Assembly: GCF_900520355.1 (NCBI RefSeq)
Contig: NZ_LS999521.1
Coordinates: 2,790,001-2,854,000, forward strand
Direction: 5' to 3'
DNA length: 64,000 nt
Source of the DNA: Acinetobacter calcoaceticus
Lineage (GTDB): Bacteria > Pseudomonadota > Gammaproteobacteria > Pseudomonadales > Moraxellaceae
A model generated the notes under the pieces. The model saw only the letters and a list, made by a program, of their open reading frames with translations. It did not search any database and was not told the DNA's origin. Position numbers and translations under genes: made by a program. Shown here one piece after another: positions 7,808 to 15,478 of the stretch (the first letter of the stretch is position 1; each line of letters begins with the position of its first letter).

Positions 7808-8620
7808 TTAATCAATTAAAATATCCTCATAATTAGGCAATGCCGTGCACCGACATCGGATAGGCTGACCGGGATGTCCACCATCTGGCGGTGAATCCCA
7901 TCTGAAAGTCTTGCCCTGCTTATGTTGGTGATCTGGCCTCACACGCTCATCTTTCGCCGTTTGCCATGTATATGTCTCAACACCCATTGAAAGCTGTCTG
8001 GCTTGGTTAATTTGGCCGTTAATCTTACCCATCTGATCACTAGCAATAAGACGTGCACGATAATCAGTAGATAACCCTAACTGCTTAATTGCTTTGGCCA
8101 ACTCTTCATTCGTTTGTCCAGTCTGCAAGGCATTGGTGATTAGCACTTCGAGCTTATCGGCGTATTGCTGCGGAATAGACTTAATCAAACTGACATTAGC
8201 GGTAATATTTAGATCTACTTCATCCTGAATATCAGCAGCTCGATAAAACGGCGTAAGATCCACACCAATAATTGATTTGGTGTGCTCTGCAATTTGCTTG
8301 TCAACTTCCTTTTGGGTGTCAGTCACAACTTTTGTGGCCAAAGGTCGGGAAATCTCAACAACATATTTTGTGAGCTTTTCCCTAAACGCCGTCATCATGT
8401 CAGAGAACCAAGCATCACCTATGTTTTGGCCTACCGTCGGAATAACTAATTCCTTTGCTTGTTCCTGACAATATCTAGATATAGCCAGTAATTGCCGTGT
8501 GTAGTAAAGCTCTACACGACGATTTACATGTACTGCTCTAGGCTTAGACGCTTTTCGCCCTTTCTTCCGTTTCTTAGCTTGCTGGAGGTGGGGTTTTAGG
8601 ATCTGTATTATCGTCGTCAT
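7808..8620 (-). CDS. MuF-type minor head morphogenesis protein
   Basis: A 270-residue protein with a very basic N-terminus (QAKKRKKGRKASKPR) and a helical middle. The C-terminal Mu gpF signature reads TWQTAKDERVRPDHQHKQG, then PGQPIRCRCTALPNYED. MuF proteins are minor capsid components bound near the portal and often injected with DNA. The gene overlaps the 3-prime end of the portal gene by 47 bp, supporting coupled expression with the portal. Confidence 0.85.
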   Translation of the reverse strand: MTTIIQILKPHLQQAKKRKKGRKASKPRAVHVNRRVELYYTRQLLAISRYCQEQAKELVIPTVGQNIGDAWFSDMMTAFREKLTKYVVEISRPLATKVVTDTQKEVDKQIAEHTKSIIGVDLTPFYRAADIQDEVDLNITANVSLIKSIPQQYADKLEVLITNALQTGQTNEELAKAIKQLGLSTDYRARLIASDQMGKINGQINQARQLSMGVETYTWQTAKDERVRPDHQHKQGKTFRWDSPPDGGHPGQPIRCRCTALPNYEDILID

Positions 8621-9899
8621 TAGGCTTCACCATTGTCTCAAGCTCTTTGATGTGATCTTCATCAATCACTGAATAAACACCGTCAATGAGTAACTGACGC
8701 GCTATCTGAGGTTCCGTAATGACACCCATCTGAAGATATTTATCGTCACGTTCTGCGTTAGCTTTCTCAACCTCAGCACGAACCTTAGCGTCCAATTGCC
8801 ATAGCGGATTAAATACAACGTCTAAACTTGGAATCTGACGACCAAATGTAGCTTGGCAAATTACTCTTAAAAGCTTCAACATGAATGGCTTTAATGACCA
8901 AGTCTGCTTGGTTGATATAGTGTCGTAATAGTTCCGAGTGTCATGCTCACCTGTGGCATTCATACCCGCAGGTGATTGACCGAATAAAACCGTATATGGC
9001 ATTTCGGCCGCTCCAGAAGTTTGAATCGAATATTCACGCATAAGGTCAGGTAAACCACCAAAGCTATAAGATTTAGAGTCGTACTCCTCCTCTTTATCCA
9101 AAACGATCATGCCGTTTAGACCTTTAAGCAATCCAACACTAAGAAAGCGTTCTGCTACACCTTTTAGATCCTCTTTGATCTTATCAACCAAATGCGGTGT
9201 TCTAATTACATCAATTTTTGATTCATGGACTAAACTAGCAGTGGCTTTCTTAACTGCCGCATGATCAAGCAGATCCTCATAAACTTCCTGTAAAACACTT
9301 ACAGGCTCTTCATTGACCACATCTGCATGCCCAAATTTAATTAAGCGTGTGTGGTGGATCCGTTGGTTAGATTTGCCATCGAGTTTAAGCTTGTAAAATT
9401 CAGGTTGCTTTAGAAGCCCGCAAGCCTCATTTGGTGGCAAGTACTTTGAAGTATCGGCTTCAATCTGCTTTTTCTTGAGTACCGTGAAAAACTCTAAACG
9501 ACCAACACCCAGTTTATTTAGATCGAATGGTTGATCCAAGTTGCCACCGTCCACCGTACCTAGAAGCACATAGCAAACGCCATATAAGCGAGAAAGGATC
9601 AAGCTAGATAAGAGGACCCCATCTAAATTAAAAGCCTTACACGCCTCTTTAAGCTTCTCTAATTCATTATCCTGAATCCCTTCATAGAACCACCCAGCTC
9701 GGAGCATGTCGCTTGCTGGTCGATTCACAATGCGTTTGGCTAACCAGTGTTGATACACCGCCTCTAATTGCTCATCAGGAATAACTTTCTTAACGAATGT
9801 ACCGTGTGAAGCTTTGTCACGTTCGGTACCAAGATTTGAGACAAAGTTTGTATATGCCCCTGCATCGCCAATTGCATCGGACTTTTTATCTTCAGCCAT
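8574..9899 (-). CDS. Portal protein, DUF1073/Phage_portal_3-like
   Basis: A 441-residue protein between terminase and MuF. The N-terminal region (EAVYQHWLAKRIVNRPASDMLRAGW) and the central SLILSRLYGVCYVLLGTVDG and GAAEMPYTVLFGQSPAGMNA segments are typical of the DUF1073 portal family. Portals form the dodecameric DNA-packaging ring at one capsid vertex. The C-terminus is Pro/Asp-rich. The related database name mentioning anti-CBASS Acb1 reflects remote homology; the context here is clearly structural. Confidence 0.85.
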   Translation of the reverse strand: MAEDKKSDAIGDAGAYTNFVSNLGTERDKASHGTFVKKVIPDEQLEAVYQHWLAKRIVNRPASDMLRAGWFYEGIQDNELEKLKEACKAFNLDGVLLSSLILSRLYGVCYVLLGTVDGGNLDQPFDLNKLGVGRLEFFTVLKKKQIEADTSKYLPPNEACGLLKQPEFYKLKLDGKSNQRIHHTRLIKFGHADVVNEEPVSVLQEVYEDLLDHAAVKKATASLVHESKIDVIRTPHLVDKIKEDLKGVAERFLSVGLLKGLNGMIVLDKEEEYDSKSYSFGGLPDLMREYSIQTSGAAEMPYTVLFGQSPAGMNATGEHDTRNYYDTISTKQTWSLKPFMLKLLRVICQATFGRQIPSLDVVFNPLWQLDAKVRAEVEKANAERDDKYLQMGVITEPQIARQLLIDGVYSVIDEDHIKELETMVKPNDDDNTDPKTPPPAS

Positions 9900-9907
9900 A
9901 ATTTCCT

Positions 9908-11434
9908 CTAATCAAATACAGTTGGCTTGCTTGCTAATGAATCGTTAATTGCATCAATGGTCGGATCCCACTGGTCATCATGGTCATGTGACCAATCAGC
10001 AGTGAGCCCTTCAATCTCTTCAACGTAGTTCAATAGCCATGGTGCTTCTGCTGGTAATAAGACTCGGCCATCTTCAACATAAAGAATTACATCCATAGTC
10101 CTCGATAGCTTGTCATCGCCACGCTGAATAGCCCGAATAGGTAATGTTGTTTCTTTAGCAATGGTTTGAATTAATCCGGTACCACTCGCCTTATCCTCTA
10201 CAGCCATATACCGAAGCTTGCCGATTTGGGTATTGCCATCTTTGTGTTTTTTAATGAAGTCCTTAGCAACTTTTAATAGCGCTGGCGCTTCCCATTTGCC
10301 ACGCTTCACATCGATGATATAAAGATTATTGTCATAGCCAAGGCCAGCACATATGAATGCTGAATAGTCGTTATGCTTCTTGACCTTCTGTGCTGTATCA
10401 GCCCATATTCCGCGCCACTTAAGAACAGGTAATTCAAGATATCGCGGGAACCATTCAGATTTAACAAGATCACCACCGAGCTTTTTAGGTTCTTGCTGAT
10501 ATTGGCTTGCAAACGTGTAACGAGATACCGTAGCGCCATCTTTGTCTTGACCACCCTTTTCGAGCTGTAATAAAGATTGCAATGATTCTTTTAAGGGCCA
10601 ATAGCTTTGACGGCCTTTGGCATCTCGCTCAACATCACGTGGAATTTTGCTCTGTATTTTTTCGGGTAACTTACTGATGTACTCATCGTCAATAAGTGCT
10701 GGGATGCTAATTTGATCCCATGCACCAGGCACATTACCCGTTAGCACAAAGTTAGTCGGATCCTCAACGTGCAAACGCTGCATGATCAGAATAATGGGGG
10801 TATCAGATTTAGCTTTACGTGAGTTGACCGTGTTTAGAATCTTACGGTTAGCTTTACGTCTAGCGGTCTGGCTAAATGCATCCTCAGGCTTTAATGGGTC
10901 ATCCAGAATAATCGCACCGGTAAACCCTTCATTCGCTAATGTACCGGCACGGCGACCAGTGACCTGCCCACCCATGGATGCAGAATAAACATGACCAGCG
11001 TCATAACCATCGACCGTAGTTTTCCAACTCGATTTAGCATCGGTACTGGTAGAAATCTTTACTGGCCATAAATTCTGAAAGTCTTCGGACTTAACAATAT
11101 TTCTTGCTGTTGCTGATACATCCTCTACAAGGGATTGTGAGAAAGACAAATACAAAAAGCGTGAACGCGCATTACGCGCTATGCCACGAGCAATAAGGTT
11201 TGTTAATAATTCAGTTTTACCGCTACCCGGTGGAACGTTAATTACTAAGTTTTTAACCTTTCCAGCAATCACCTCGTCAATCTTGTCGGCAATATATTCA
11301 TGATGCCAATTGACCGAAAACTTAAAACCCATACGTGGTAAGAAAAAAGCACGTGTGAAAAATAAATGTTCTTTCTCACACTTAATCCGCTTAGCTTTGG
11401 TTTTAACAGGATCAATATTCGTTCTCGAGTTCAT
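9908..11434 (-). CDS. terL: Terminase large subunit
   Basis: A 508-residue ATPase-nuclease that packages phage DNA. The Walker A motif VPPGSGKTE is near residues 67-75, and the Walker B-like segment GAIILDDPLKPEDA is near residue 170. The C-terminal nuclease half contains the acidic residues in WADTAQ and VEDKASGTG. The gene overlaps the small subunit gene by 23 bp and is followed 8 bp later by the portal gene, the canonical packaging order. Confidence 0.92.
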   Translation of the reverse strand: MNSRTNIDPVKTKAKRIKCEKEHLFFTRAFFLPRMGFKFSVNWHHEYIADKIDEVIAGKVKNLVINVPPGSGKTELLTNLIARGIARNARSRFLYLSFSQSLVEDVSATARNIVKSEDFQNLWPVKISTSTDAKSSWKTTVDGYDAGHVYSASMGGQVTGRRAGTLANEGFTGAIILDDPLKPEDAFSQTARRKANRKILNTVNSRKAKSDTPIILIMQRLHVEDPTNFVLTGNVPGAWDQISIPALIDDEYISKLPEKIQSKIPRDVERDAKGRQSYWPLKESLQSLLQLEKGGQDKDGATVSRYTFASQYQQEPKKLGGDLVKSEWFPRYLELPVLKWRGIWADTAQKVKKHNDYSAFICAGLGYDNNLYIIDVKRGKWEAPALLKVAKDFIKKHKDGNTQIGKLRYMAVEDKASGTGLIQTIAKETTLPIRAIQRGDDKLSRTMDVILYVEDGRVLLPAEAPWLLNYVEEIEGLTADWSHDHDDQWDPTIDAINDSLASKPTVFD

Positions 11435-11894
11435 CTATCGCCTGCCTTACCTGCTCATCGGTAGCAGTCACATAGGTAATATTTTCGCTTTGTAATGGAC
11501 CACCGCCAGCGCCAGTTACTTCTTTTCGATTGGTATAAAGTCCACCAACCTCTTTTGCTGCCTGCTCTAATAAGCTCGGCACAATGACAGGGTTCTCTTT
11601 GAACTGTTCAAGGTCGATGAATCGTTGTAATCGCTTAAGGCGGTATGCAATGTTAGCTATAGGAATTGCACTCAGGTTATCGTTCATTTCCTTGCGAACT
11701 CTGTAGAACTCAGTTTTAAATTCTTCGCTTAGGTCTTGCCCTGTTTTCTTAGTCGGGTCGTATGCTTCACACTGCTGTTTAGTGACGGTAATACCAAATT
11801 CTTCTTGGACGCCCTTCGCTGTTTCAGAGGGTGTCTCATAGGTAGCAAGTGACCGTACTATATAGAGTTTTACCCGTTTATTTAGCCTTGCCAT
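11412..11894 (-). CDS. terS: Terminase small subunit, DUF2280-type
   Basis: A 160-residue DNA-recognition subunit. The N-terminus (KLYIVRSLATYETPSETAKGV then FGITVTKQQCEAYDP) has the helix-turn-helix pattern of DUF2280 small terminases. A central coiled coil (residues 60-115) would mediate oligomerisation, and a Gly-rich linker precedes the acidic C-terminus. It immediately precedes terL. A packaging site (cos or pac) is expected near here but I could not identify one. Confidence 0.82.
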   Translation of the reverse strand: MARLNKRVKLYIVRSLATYETPSETAKGVQEEFGITVTKQQCEAYDPTKKTGQDLSEEFKTEFYRVRKEMNDNLSAIPIANIAYRLKRLQRFIDLEQFKENPVIVPSLLEQAAKEVGGLYTNRKEVTGAGGGPLQSENITYVTATDEQVRQAIDELENEY

Positions 11895-11939
11895 TTTTCT
11901 CTATCGTCCAAGTACGTCCAAGTAGAGTGGCAAAAAAAT

Positions 11940-12587
11940 TTAAACCACCTTCAAGTTACAAGTGCCACAAGCGTAATGAACATCAGCACGTGACAGCTGC
12001 GGTCTTTTATTAGCTGCTTCAACCATCCGCATAACATCCTCACTGGCACCATAACGGCGAACAACGCCTGTAAATTCTTCAACATCGTGACCTTGTATTG
12101 CTAACTTTGGCATGCCTGTTTCTCTATTGAAGGCAGGTGTACCGTATTTATCTTTCATCTGTGCAATATGATAAAGCTCGTGTTCTACTAAGGCACAAAA
12201 ATTCACATCACCCGCTATACGTGAATATGAAGCATCAAAAGTAATCAGATATTCAGGGACATATTCGAACCATTGGATATATTGTTCTTCTTGTCGTTCT
12301 TTCTTCCAGCCACCAGCATTAATCATGACTTTTTCAGTAGTACCAATGACCTGACGACCTTGCTTTTTAAAGCCTGATCTAGCCCACATCACAGCAATAT
12401 CAGGATATCGAAATGAACGTAAGTGCATGTGGTCAACGTTAAATAATTTTGATTTTGGATCTAGAAATACTTTGCCTATCCATTCCCACATTTCAGGTGC
12501 TGGAGCAAAGTTAGGAGTACCTATTTCAAAAATCCATTCTGGAGGCATTGGCCGAATTGGTACATGAAAACTAACTTCGTTATTCAT
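11940..12587 (-). CDS. Phage putative zinc metallopeptidase (HExxH)
   Basis: A 215-residue protein matching phage putative metallopeptidases. The zinc motif H-E-L-Y-H lies at about residues 136-140 (ALVEHELYHIAQ), with a downstream His and Glu (GHDVEEFTGVVRRYG) that could complete the site. The C-terminus has a CGTC pair. It sits just upstream of the terminase genes, where related Acinetobacter prophages often carry it. The target protein is unknown. Confidence 0.75.
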   Translation of the reverse strand: MNNEVSFHVPIRPMPPEWIFEIGTPNFAPAPEMWEWIGKVFLDPKSKLFNVDHMHLRSFRYPDIAVMWARSGFKKQGRQVIGTTEKVMINAGGWKKERQEEQYIQWFEYVPEYLITFDASYSRIAGDVNFCALVEHELYHIAQMKDKYGTPAFNRETGMPKLAIQGHDVEEFTGVVRRYGASEDVMRMVEAANKRPQLSRADVHYACGTCNLKVV

Positions 12588-12603
12588 ATTTCACCCATTA
12601 AAA

Positions 12604-12621
12604 AACCCACCGAAGTGGGTT
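12604..12621 (-). terminator. Intrinsic terminator after the Cys-rich peptide gene
   Basis: A 7-bp stem (AACCCAC and GTGGGTT) with a 4-base loop; on the minus strand it is followed by a T run. It lies between the small secreted peptide gene and the metallopeptidase gene. Confidence 0.7.
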
Positions 12622-12655
12622 CATTTATCAGATTCTCAATAAAAAATTAAAACAG

Positions 12656-12838
12656 TTAACAACCAACATTACATTGTTTATATTTATCTAAAGCTCGCTC
12701 CCTACAAGTATCACCACCACCTCCATTAGAGCATTGCTTTATCTCTTCTTGATAGGTTTTATAACAATCACTACAACTTCCAGCTAAAGCTAAAGTGGAT
12801 AAAGTTGCTACAGCAAATGTTAAAAGTATTTTTTTCAT
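12656..12838 (-). CDS. Small secreted Cys-rich phage protein
   Basis: A 60-residue precursor. The first about 19 residues (MKKILLTFAVATLSTLALA) are a classical signal peptide ending in ALA. The mature chain of about 41 residues has six Cys (residues 22, 25, 36, 45, 56, 60), an even number that could form three disulfides in the periplasm. A Gly4 loop sits in the centre. No family recognised. Its own terminator follows, so it looks like a moron acting on the host envelope or medium. Confidence 0.7.
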   Translation of the reverse strand: MKKILLTFAVATLSTLALAGSCSDCYKTYQEEIKQCSNGGGGDTCRERALDKYKQCNVGC

Positions 12839-12952
12839 TTTTTCATACCTTTTTTGATTATTGTCTTATTAATATAAACCTTTAAAAGTACGATGGCATA
12901 ATTTTTTTCAAAAATAATATATATTTATCTTAATTAATTATAAAAAATAAAA

Positions 12953-12984
12953 AGCCCCGCCAATAATCGATATTTAGCGAGGCT
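12953..12984 (-). terminator. Intrinsic terminator after the 72-residue ORF
   Basis: An 8-bp stem (GCCCCGC/GCGAGGC-type arms including one G-U pair) with a 16-base loop; on the minus strand it is followed by TTTTTATTTTTT. Confidence 0.65.
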
Positions 12985-13007
12985 TCAAGTGCCGGAAAAC
13001 GATAAAA

Positions 13008-13226
13008 CTAACTTTTAGATGATCGAAGAATCTCTAATACTTTGTTTGTTAGATCATGAAGATCAACGCCGTGAGGATGCCAGAACTGATACATAACATT
13101 ATCGCGATTGTAAATTTGCAAGTAATATGTTGATGTGAAGCTTGGGTCAATTTCTGATGCTTTAAATATCTTCACATCCTTTTCAAGTTCTTGACCATCC
13201 AATTCACCGCCAACACAAAGCGTCAT
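13008..13226 (-). CDS. Small phage protein, unknown
   Basis: A 72-residue protein starting MTLCVGGELDGQELEKD. It looks like one compact alpha/beta domain with aromatic residues in the middle (TYYLQIYNRDNVMYQFWHP). It has no signal peptide or membrane segment. It is a single-gene unit closed by its own terminator in the region between the antiterminator-like gene and the packaging genes. Function unknown. Confidence 0.6.
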   Translation of the reverse strand: MTLCVGGELDGQELEKDVKIFKASEIDPSFTSTYYLQIYNRDNVMYQFWHPHGVDLHDLTNKVLEILRSSKS

Positions 13227-13298
13227 TTTATTTACCAGTTTTAATTCAGACTGGACTATAACACAAATGAAAGTCGTAAAAAGAAAGTTGTAGATACC

Positions 13299-13988
13299 TT
13301 AAAAGTTTTCAGTTTTTTCTTTTAAAAGGTTCATAACATTATTTTTAAATTTATTAATTGATTCCTGTAGATCGATATATTCTTTAGTATTTGGCAAAAT
13401 TGGTTGTCTTTTAGTATGATGATTTATCGACATCGTTCCTACCAGATCATTAATTTCTTTCATGTTTTTAAATATTTCAGTCGCAATTGGCTCCAAACCT
13501 ACAATCAAAGTTTCAAGTTTAAAAGTTACTGAGCCAAGATCAACAGTAGTATTTGATATTTTCTCTAGTGACTTTTTATAATTTTCATCAATCATAGTTG
13601 AATTATTAGTAGAGGGATTTGCAATTACAAATGTCTGTACTAAATTAATTTGTCCTCTTACGATTAATAAATATTCAATACTAGCTTCTCTAACATCATT
13701 TAGCCATTTTTTACGAATTTCGATTTTAAATCTGTAATCCTCTAAATTAGCATCAGTTTGCTTTTTTAATAAGGCTTTTATTTCTTCAAGTTCTTTATCA
13801 TTTTCTATTTTTAGATCACTTTTAAAACTTTCTAAAGACATATCATATTCATGCTTAATACTGTTTTTTAGGCGCTCTAAAAACCAATTTCTGACCATAA
13901 ACACTACTAACCCTAAAGTTAATGATGGAGCTAGCGTAAAACCTAGAAATTGTAAAATATTCATTTTTGTTCCAAGTATCAAAATCAT
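13299..13988 (-). CDS. Membrane-anchored coiled-coil protein, unknown
   Basis: A 229-residue protein. Residues about 10-32 (ILQFLGFTLAPSLTLGLVVF) form one membrane segment, and residues about 40-90 are a charged coiled coil. The rest is helical. The ATG at 13988 has AGGTAGAG just upstream; an internal ATG at 13964 would trim eight residues. Topology resembles phage spanin or exclusion-type membrane proteins, but no family is recognised. Confidence 0.6.
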   Translation of the reverse strand: MILILGTKMNILQFLGFTLAPSLTLGLVVFMVRNWFLERLKNSIKHEYDMSLESFKSDLKIENDKELEEIKALLKKQTDANLEDYRFKIEIRKKWLNDVREASIEYLLIVRGQINLVQTFVIANPSTNNSTMIDENYKKSLEKISNTTVDLGSVTFKLETLIVGLEPIATEIFKNMKEINDLVGTMSINHHTKRQPILPNTKEYIDLQESINKFKNNVMNLLKEKTENF

Positions 13989-14010
13989 CTCTACCTATTG
14001 GAAACAAAAA

Positions 14011-14030
14011 AGCCCACCAAATGATGAGCT
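14011..14030 (-). terminator. Intrinsic terminator after two tiny ORFs
   Basis: On the minus strand GCTCATCA pairs with TGGTGGGC (including G-U pairs) and is followed by TTTTTTG. It closes the short transcript carrying the 43- and 29-residue ORFs upstream. Confidence 0.55.
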
Positions 14031-14097
14031 ATTTAAAATTTGGCGCAGGGGTTTTGGGGGATACCTACAGCACATGGCTACACATAAAGTTCTCAAT

Positions 14098-14187
14098 TTA
14101 CTCAGTCATAAGCGTGGTTGATGTACCCTGCATCACACCCAAAACACCCAACGCATACATACAAATACTTTTCAATTTGTTATTCAT
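14098..14187 (-). CDS. 29-residue ORF, coupled to upstream tiny gene
   Basis: The ATG at 14187 overlaps the upstream TGA stop as ATGA and is preceded by GGGGGAT, so translation would be coupled. The peptide (MNNKLKSICMYALGVLGVMQ...) has a short hydrophobic stretch. It is too short to classify. It could be a lysis-module peptide or a non-functional ORF. Confidence 0.35.
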   Translation of the reverse strand: MNNKLKSICMYALGVLGVMQGTSTTLMTE

Positions 14188-14315
14188 TTTAAATCCCCCA
14201 TAATTTTAAAAATTTTACGAATAGACTTTAAACTTCCAATCCATCCTGCGAGGTACATCAAAACTTCAAGCACTGAGTAAATATCAAACCCCACATGAGT
14301 AGGAGCAGGTGTCAA
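14184..14315 (-). CDS. 43-residue hydrophobic ORF (TTG start)
   Basis: The frame is closed by TAA upstream and has no ATG near its start. The TTG at 14315 is preceded by GGAAG at good spacing and gives a 43-residue peptide with a hydrophobic/amphipathic centre (YSVLEVLMYLAGWIGSL) and a basic C-terminus. It could be a small membrane protein. The ATGA overlap with the next ORF supports both being real. Confidence 0.4.
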   Translation of the reverse strand: MTPAPTHVGFDIYSVLEVLMYLAGWIGSLKSIRKIFKIMGDLK

Positions 14316-14375
14316 AACCAGCTTCCCGACGTAGAGTTCTTAAAATACTATGTGAATTACTATAACTTCATCCAC

Positions 14376-14395
14376 TATGGCACAAATATGCCATA
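14376..14395. repeat. Short inverted repeat (7-bp arms)
   Basis: TATGGCA and TGCCATA are separated by six bases, upstream of the 43-residue ORF and downstream of the 73-residue gene on the minus strand. It could be a protein-binding site or a small hairpin; no T run follows. Confidence 0.4.
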
Positions 14396-14409
14396 TCATG
14401 TCTAGACAG

Positions 14410-14631
14410 TCAATCTTCTATCAAATAATCTCGAAATCCAATTATTTTCAATATTTGTTGAATTATTTTTAAATCCTCATTAGCTGAAGAAATATTATTT
14501 GGGTAATAATATAAAGTAGTTCGTTTTTCAGTTTCTCCAATACTTCTTACCTCACCAAAAACATCAAAATATTTTTCAATTTTCTTAATATCACTTTTAC
14601 TCAGTTTTCTGAAGCGCACAGGAATTTTCAT
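14410..14631 (-). CDS. Small phage protein, unknown
   Basis: A 73-residue basic protein starting MKIPVRFRKLSKSDIKKIEK. Predicted pattern beta-helix-beta-beta-helix, with KRTTLYYYPNN forming likely strands. No motif recognised. It follows the antiterminator-like gene by 8 bp, so it is the first gene likely to be controlled with the late operon. Confidence 0.55.
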   Translation of the reverse strand: MKIPVRFRKLSKSDIKKIEKYFDVFGEVRSIGETEKRTTLYYYPNNISSANEDLKIIQQILKIIGFRDYLIED

Positions 14632-14639
14632 AGTTAAAC

Positions 14640-15077
14640 TCAGTTTTTTAATCTTTTATCATGTCCTGCTAAATAAAATCTAGCGCAACTTACCATAATC
14701 GCAGCTTGTGCTTTAGACTGGTTTGTTTCTTGGGCAACTTTAACTAAACCTTTATTTTCAACCTTATTTTTAATTAAGCAGATTAGTGCAAATTTAGTGG
14801 TGAAATCTGTGTTCACTGAGTTCAATAAACTACGTAATAAAGACTGCACTTGATCGGCTTCAAAATCATTAATCTCACATCGAATATATGATTTTCCCTT
14901 AGAAAGTTCTTTATCCGCTTCACGCATCAACCAGTAAATTTGATTGATATGAAGTCCGTCCGGTAGATCACCGCCTTTCATTCTAACTGTTTCACACCAA
15001 GCGCCAAACTGCTCTAACCAACCATCAATAGTATATTTTGACCAGTCCATTTGTTGTGTTTTTAAAGCTGCACTCAT
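14640..15077 (-). CDS. Q-like late antiterminator candidate
   Basis: A 145-residue protein at the end of the minus-strand early operon, exactly where lambda-like phages encode Q. The N-terminal part (IDGWLEQFGAWCETVRM) has the Trp-rich start seen in Q-type proteins. The C-terminal helix-turn-helix-like segment reads KVAQETNQSKAQAAIMVSCARF. Four intrinsic terminators lie downstream within the late region, so an antitermination function makes sense. Its start overlaps the nuclease gene by 4 bp (ATGA). Assignment is context-weighted. Confidence 0.55.
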   Translation of the reverse strand: MSAALKTQQMDWSKYTIDGWLEQFGAWCETVRMKGGDLPDGLHINQIYWLMREADKELSKGKSYIRCEINDFEADQVQSLLRSLLNSVNTDFTTKFALICLIKNKVENKGLVKVAQETNQSKAQAAIMVSCARFYLAGHDKRLKN

Positions 15078-15478
15078 TTCTCACCCACCAATTGCTCAAT
15101 TTGTTTAATCGCCACGCCTGCTTTAACTTGCTCTGTACTGAACCGTAAAACTGTAAAACCCATGGTTGCTGTGGAGTTGTATTTCTCCATATCCCCGATG
15201 TAACCTTTGCCTCTTGTGTGACGTCCACCACCTGCCATCCAGATACCGCCCTCTACTTCCACCAGAATCTTTGTGCCGGTAATCAGAAAATCTGCTCTCC
15301 ATTTACGTTTTGGATGGAATTTATATTCCTGCTCAAAATCAATTTTGCAGGCTTTAAGATGTGTTGCTAACAAAATCTCCCCTACACTTGGTTCACGTGT
15401 TTGCTTTGCTGAACGGCGCTTTTTACTTTTCTGAATAGGAAATATTTCACGGTATTCAGCAAGGCTCATTGATGTCAT
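15074..15478 (-). CDS. PD-(D/E)XK nuclease, Vsr/DUF559-like
   Basis: A 134-residue protein with the restriction-endonuclease-like core: a Glu helix (VGEILLATHLKA), then EQEYKFHPKRKWRADFLI with the first acidic residue and ILVEVEGG with the second acidic pair. H-T-R-G-K and TVLRFSTEQV complete a Vsr/DUF559-like layout. It overlaps both neighbours by ATGA (4 bp) in the replication operon. It may nick or resolve phage recombination intermediates, taking the place RusA or NinG hold in lambda; that role is inferred. Confidence 0.65.
   Translation of the reverse strand: MTSMSLAEYREIFPIQKSKKRRSAKQTREPSVGEILLATHLKACKIDFEQEYKFHPKRKWRADFLITGTKILVEVEGGIWMAGGGRHTRGKGYIGDMEKYNSTATMGFTVLRFSTEQVKAGVAIKQIEQLVGEK

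Noticed and set aside
8574..9899. Anti-CBASS (Acb1) label for the portal gene
   Set aside because: The DUF1073 portal family has been given a name referring to Acb1 through remote similarity; position between terminase and MuF and full length show a portal.
12656..12838. Bacteriocin precursor
   Set aside because: It has a Sec-type signal instead of a double-glycine leader and no immunity or transport genes next to it.
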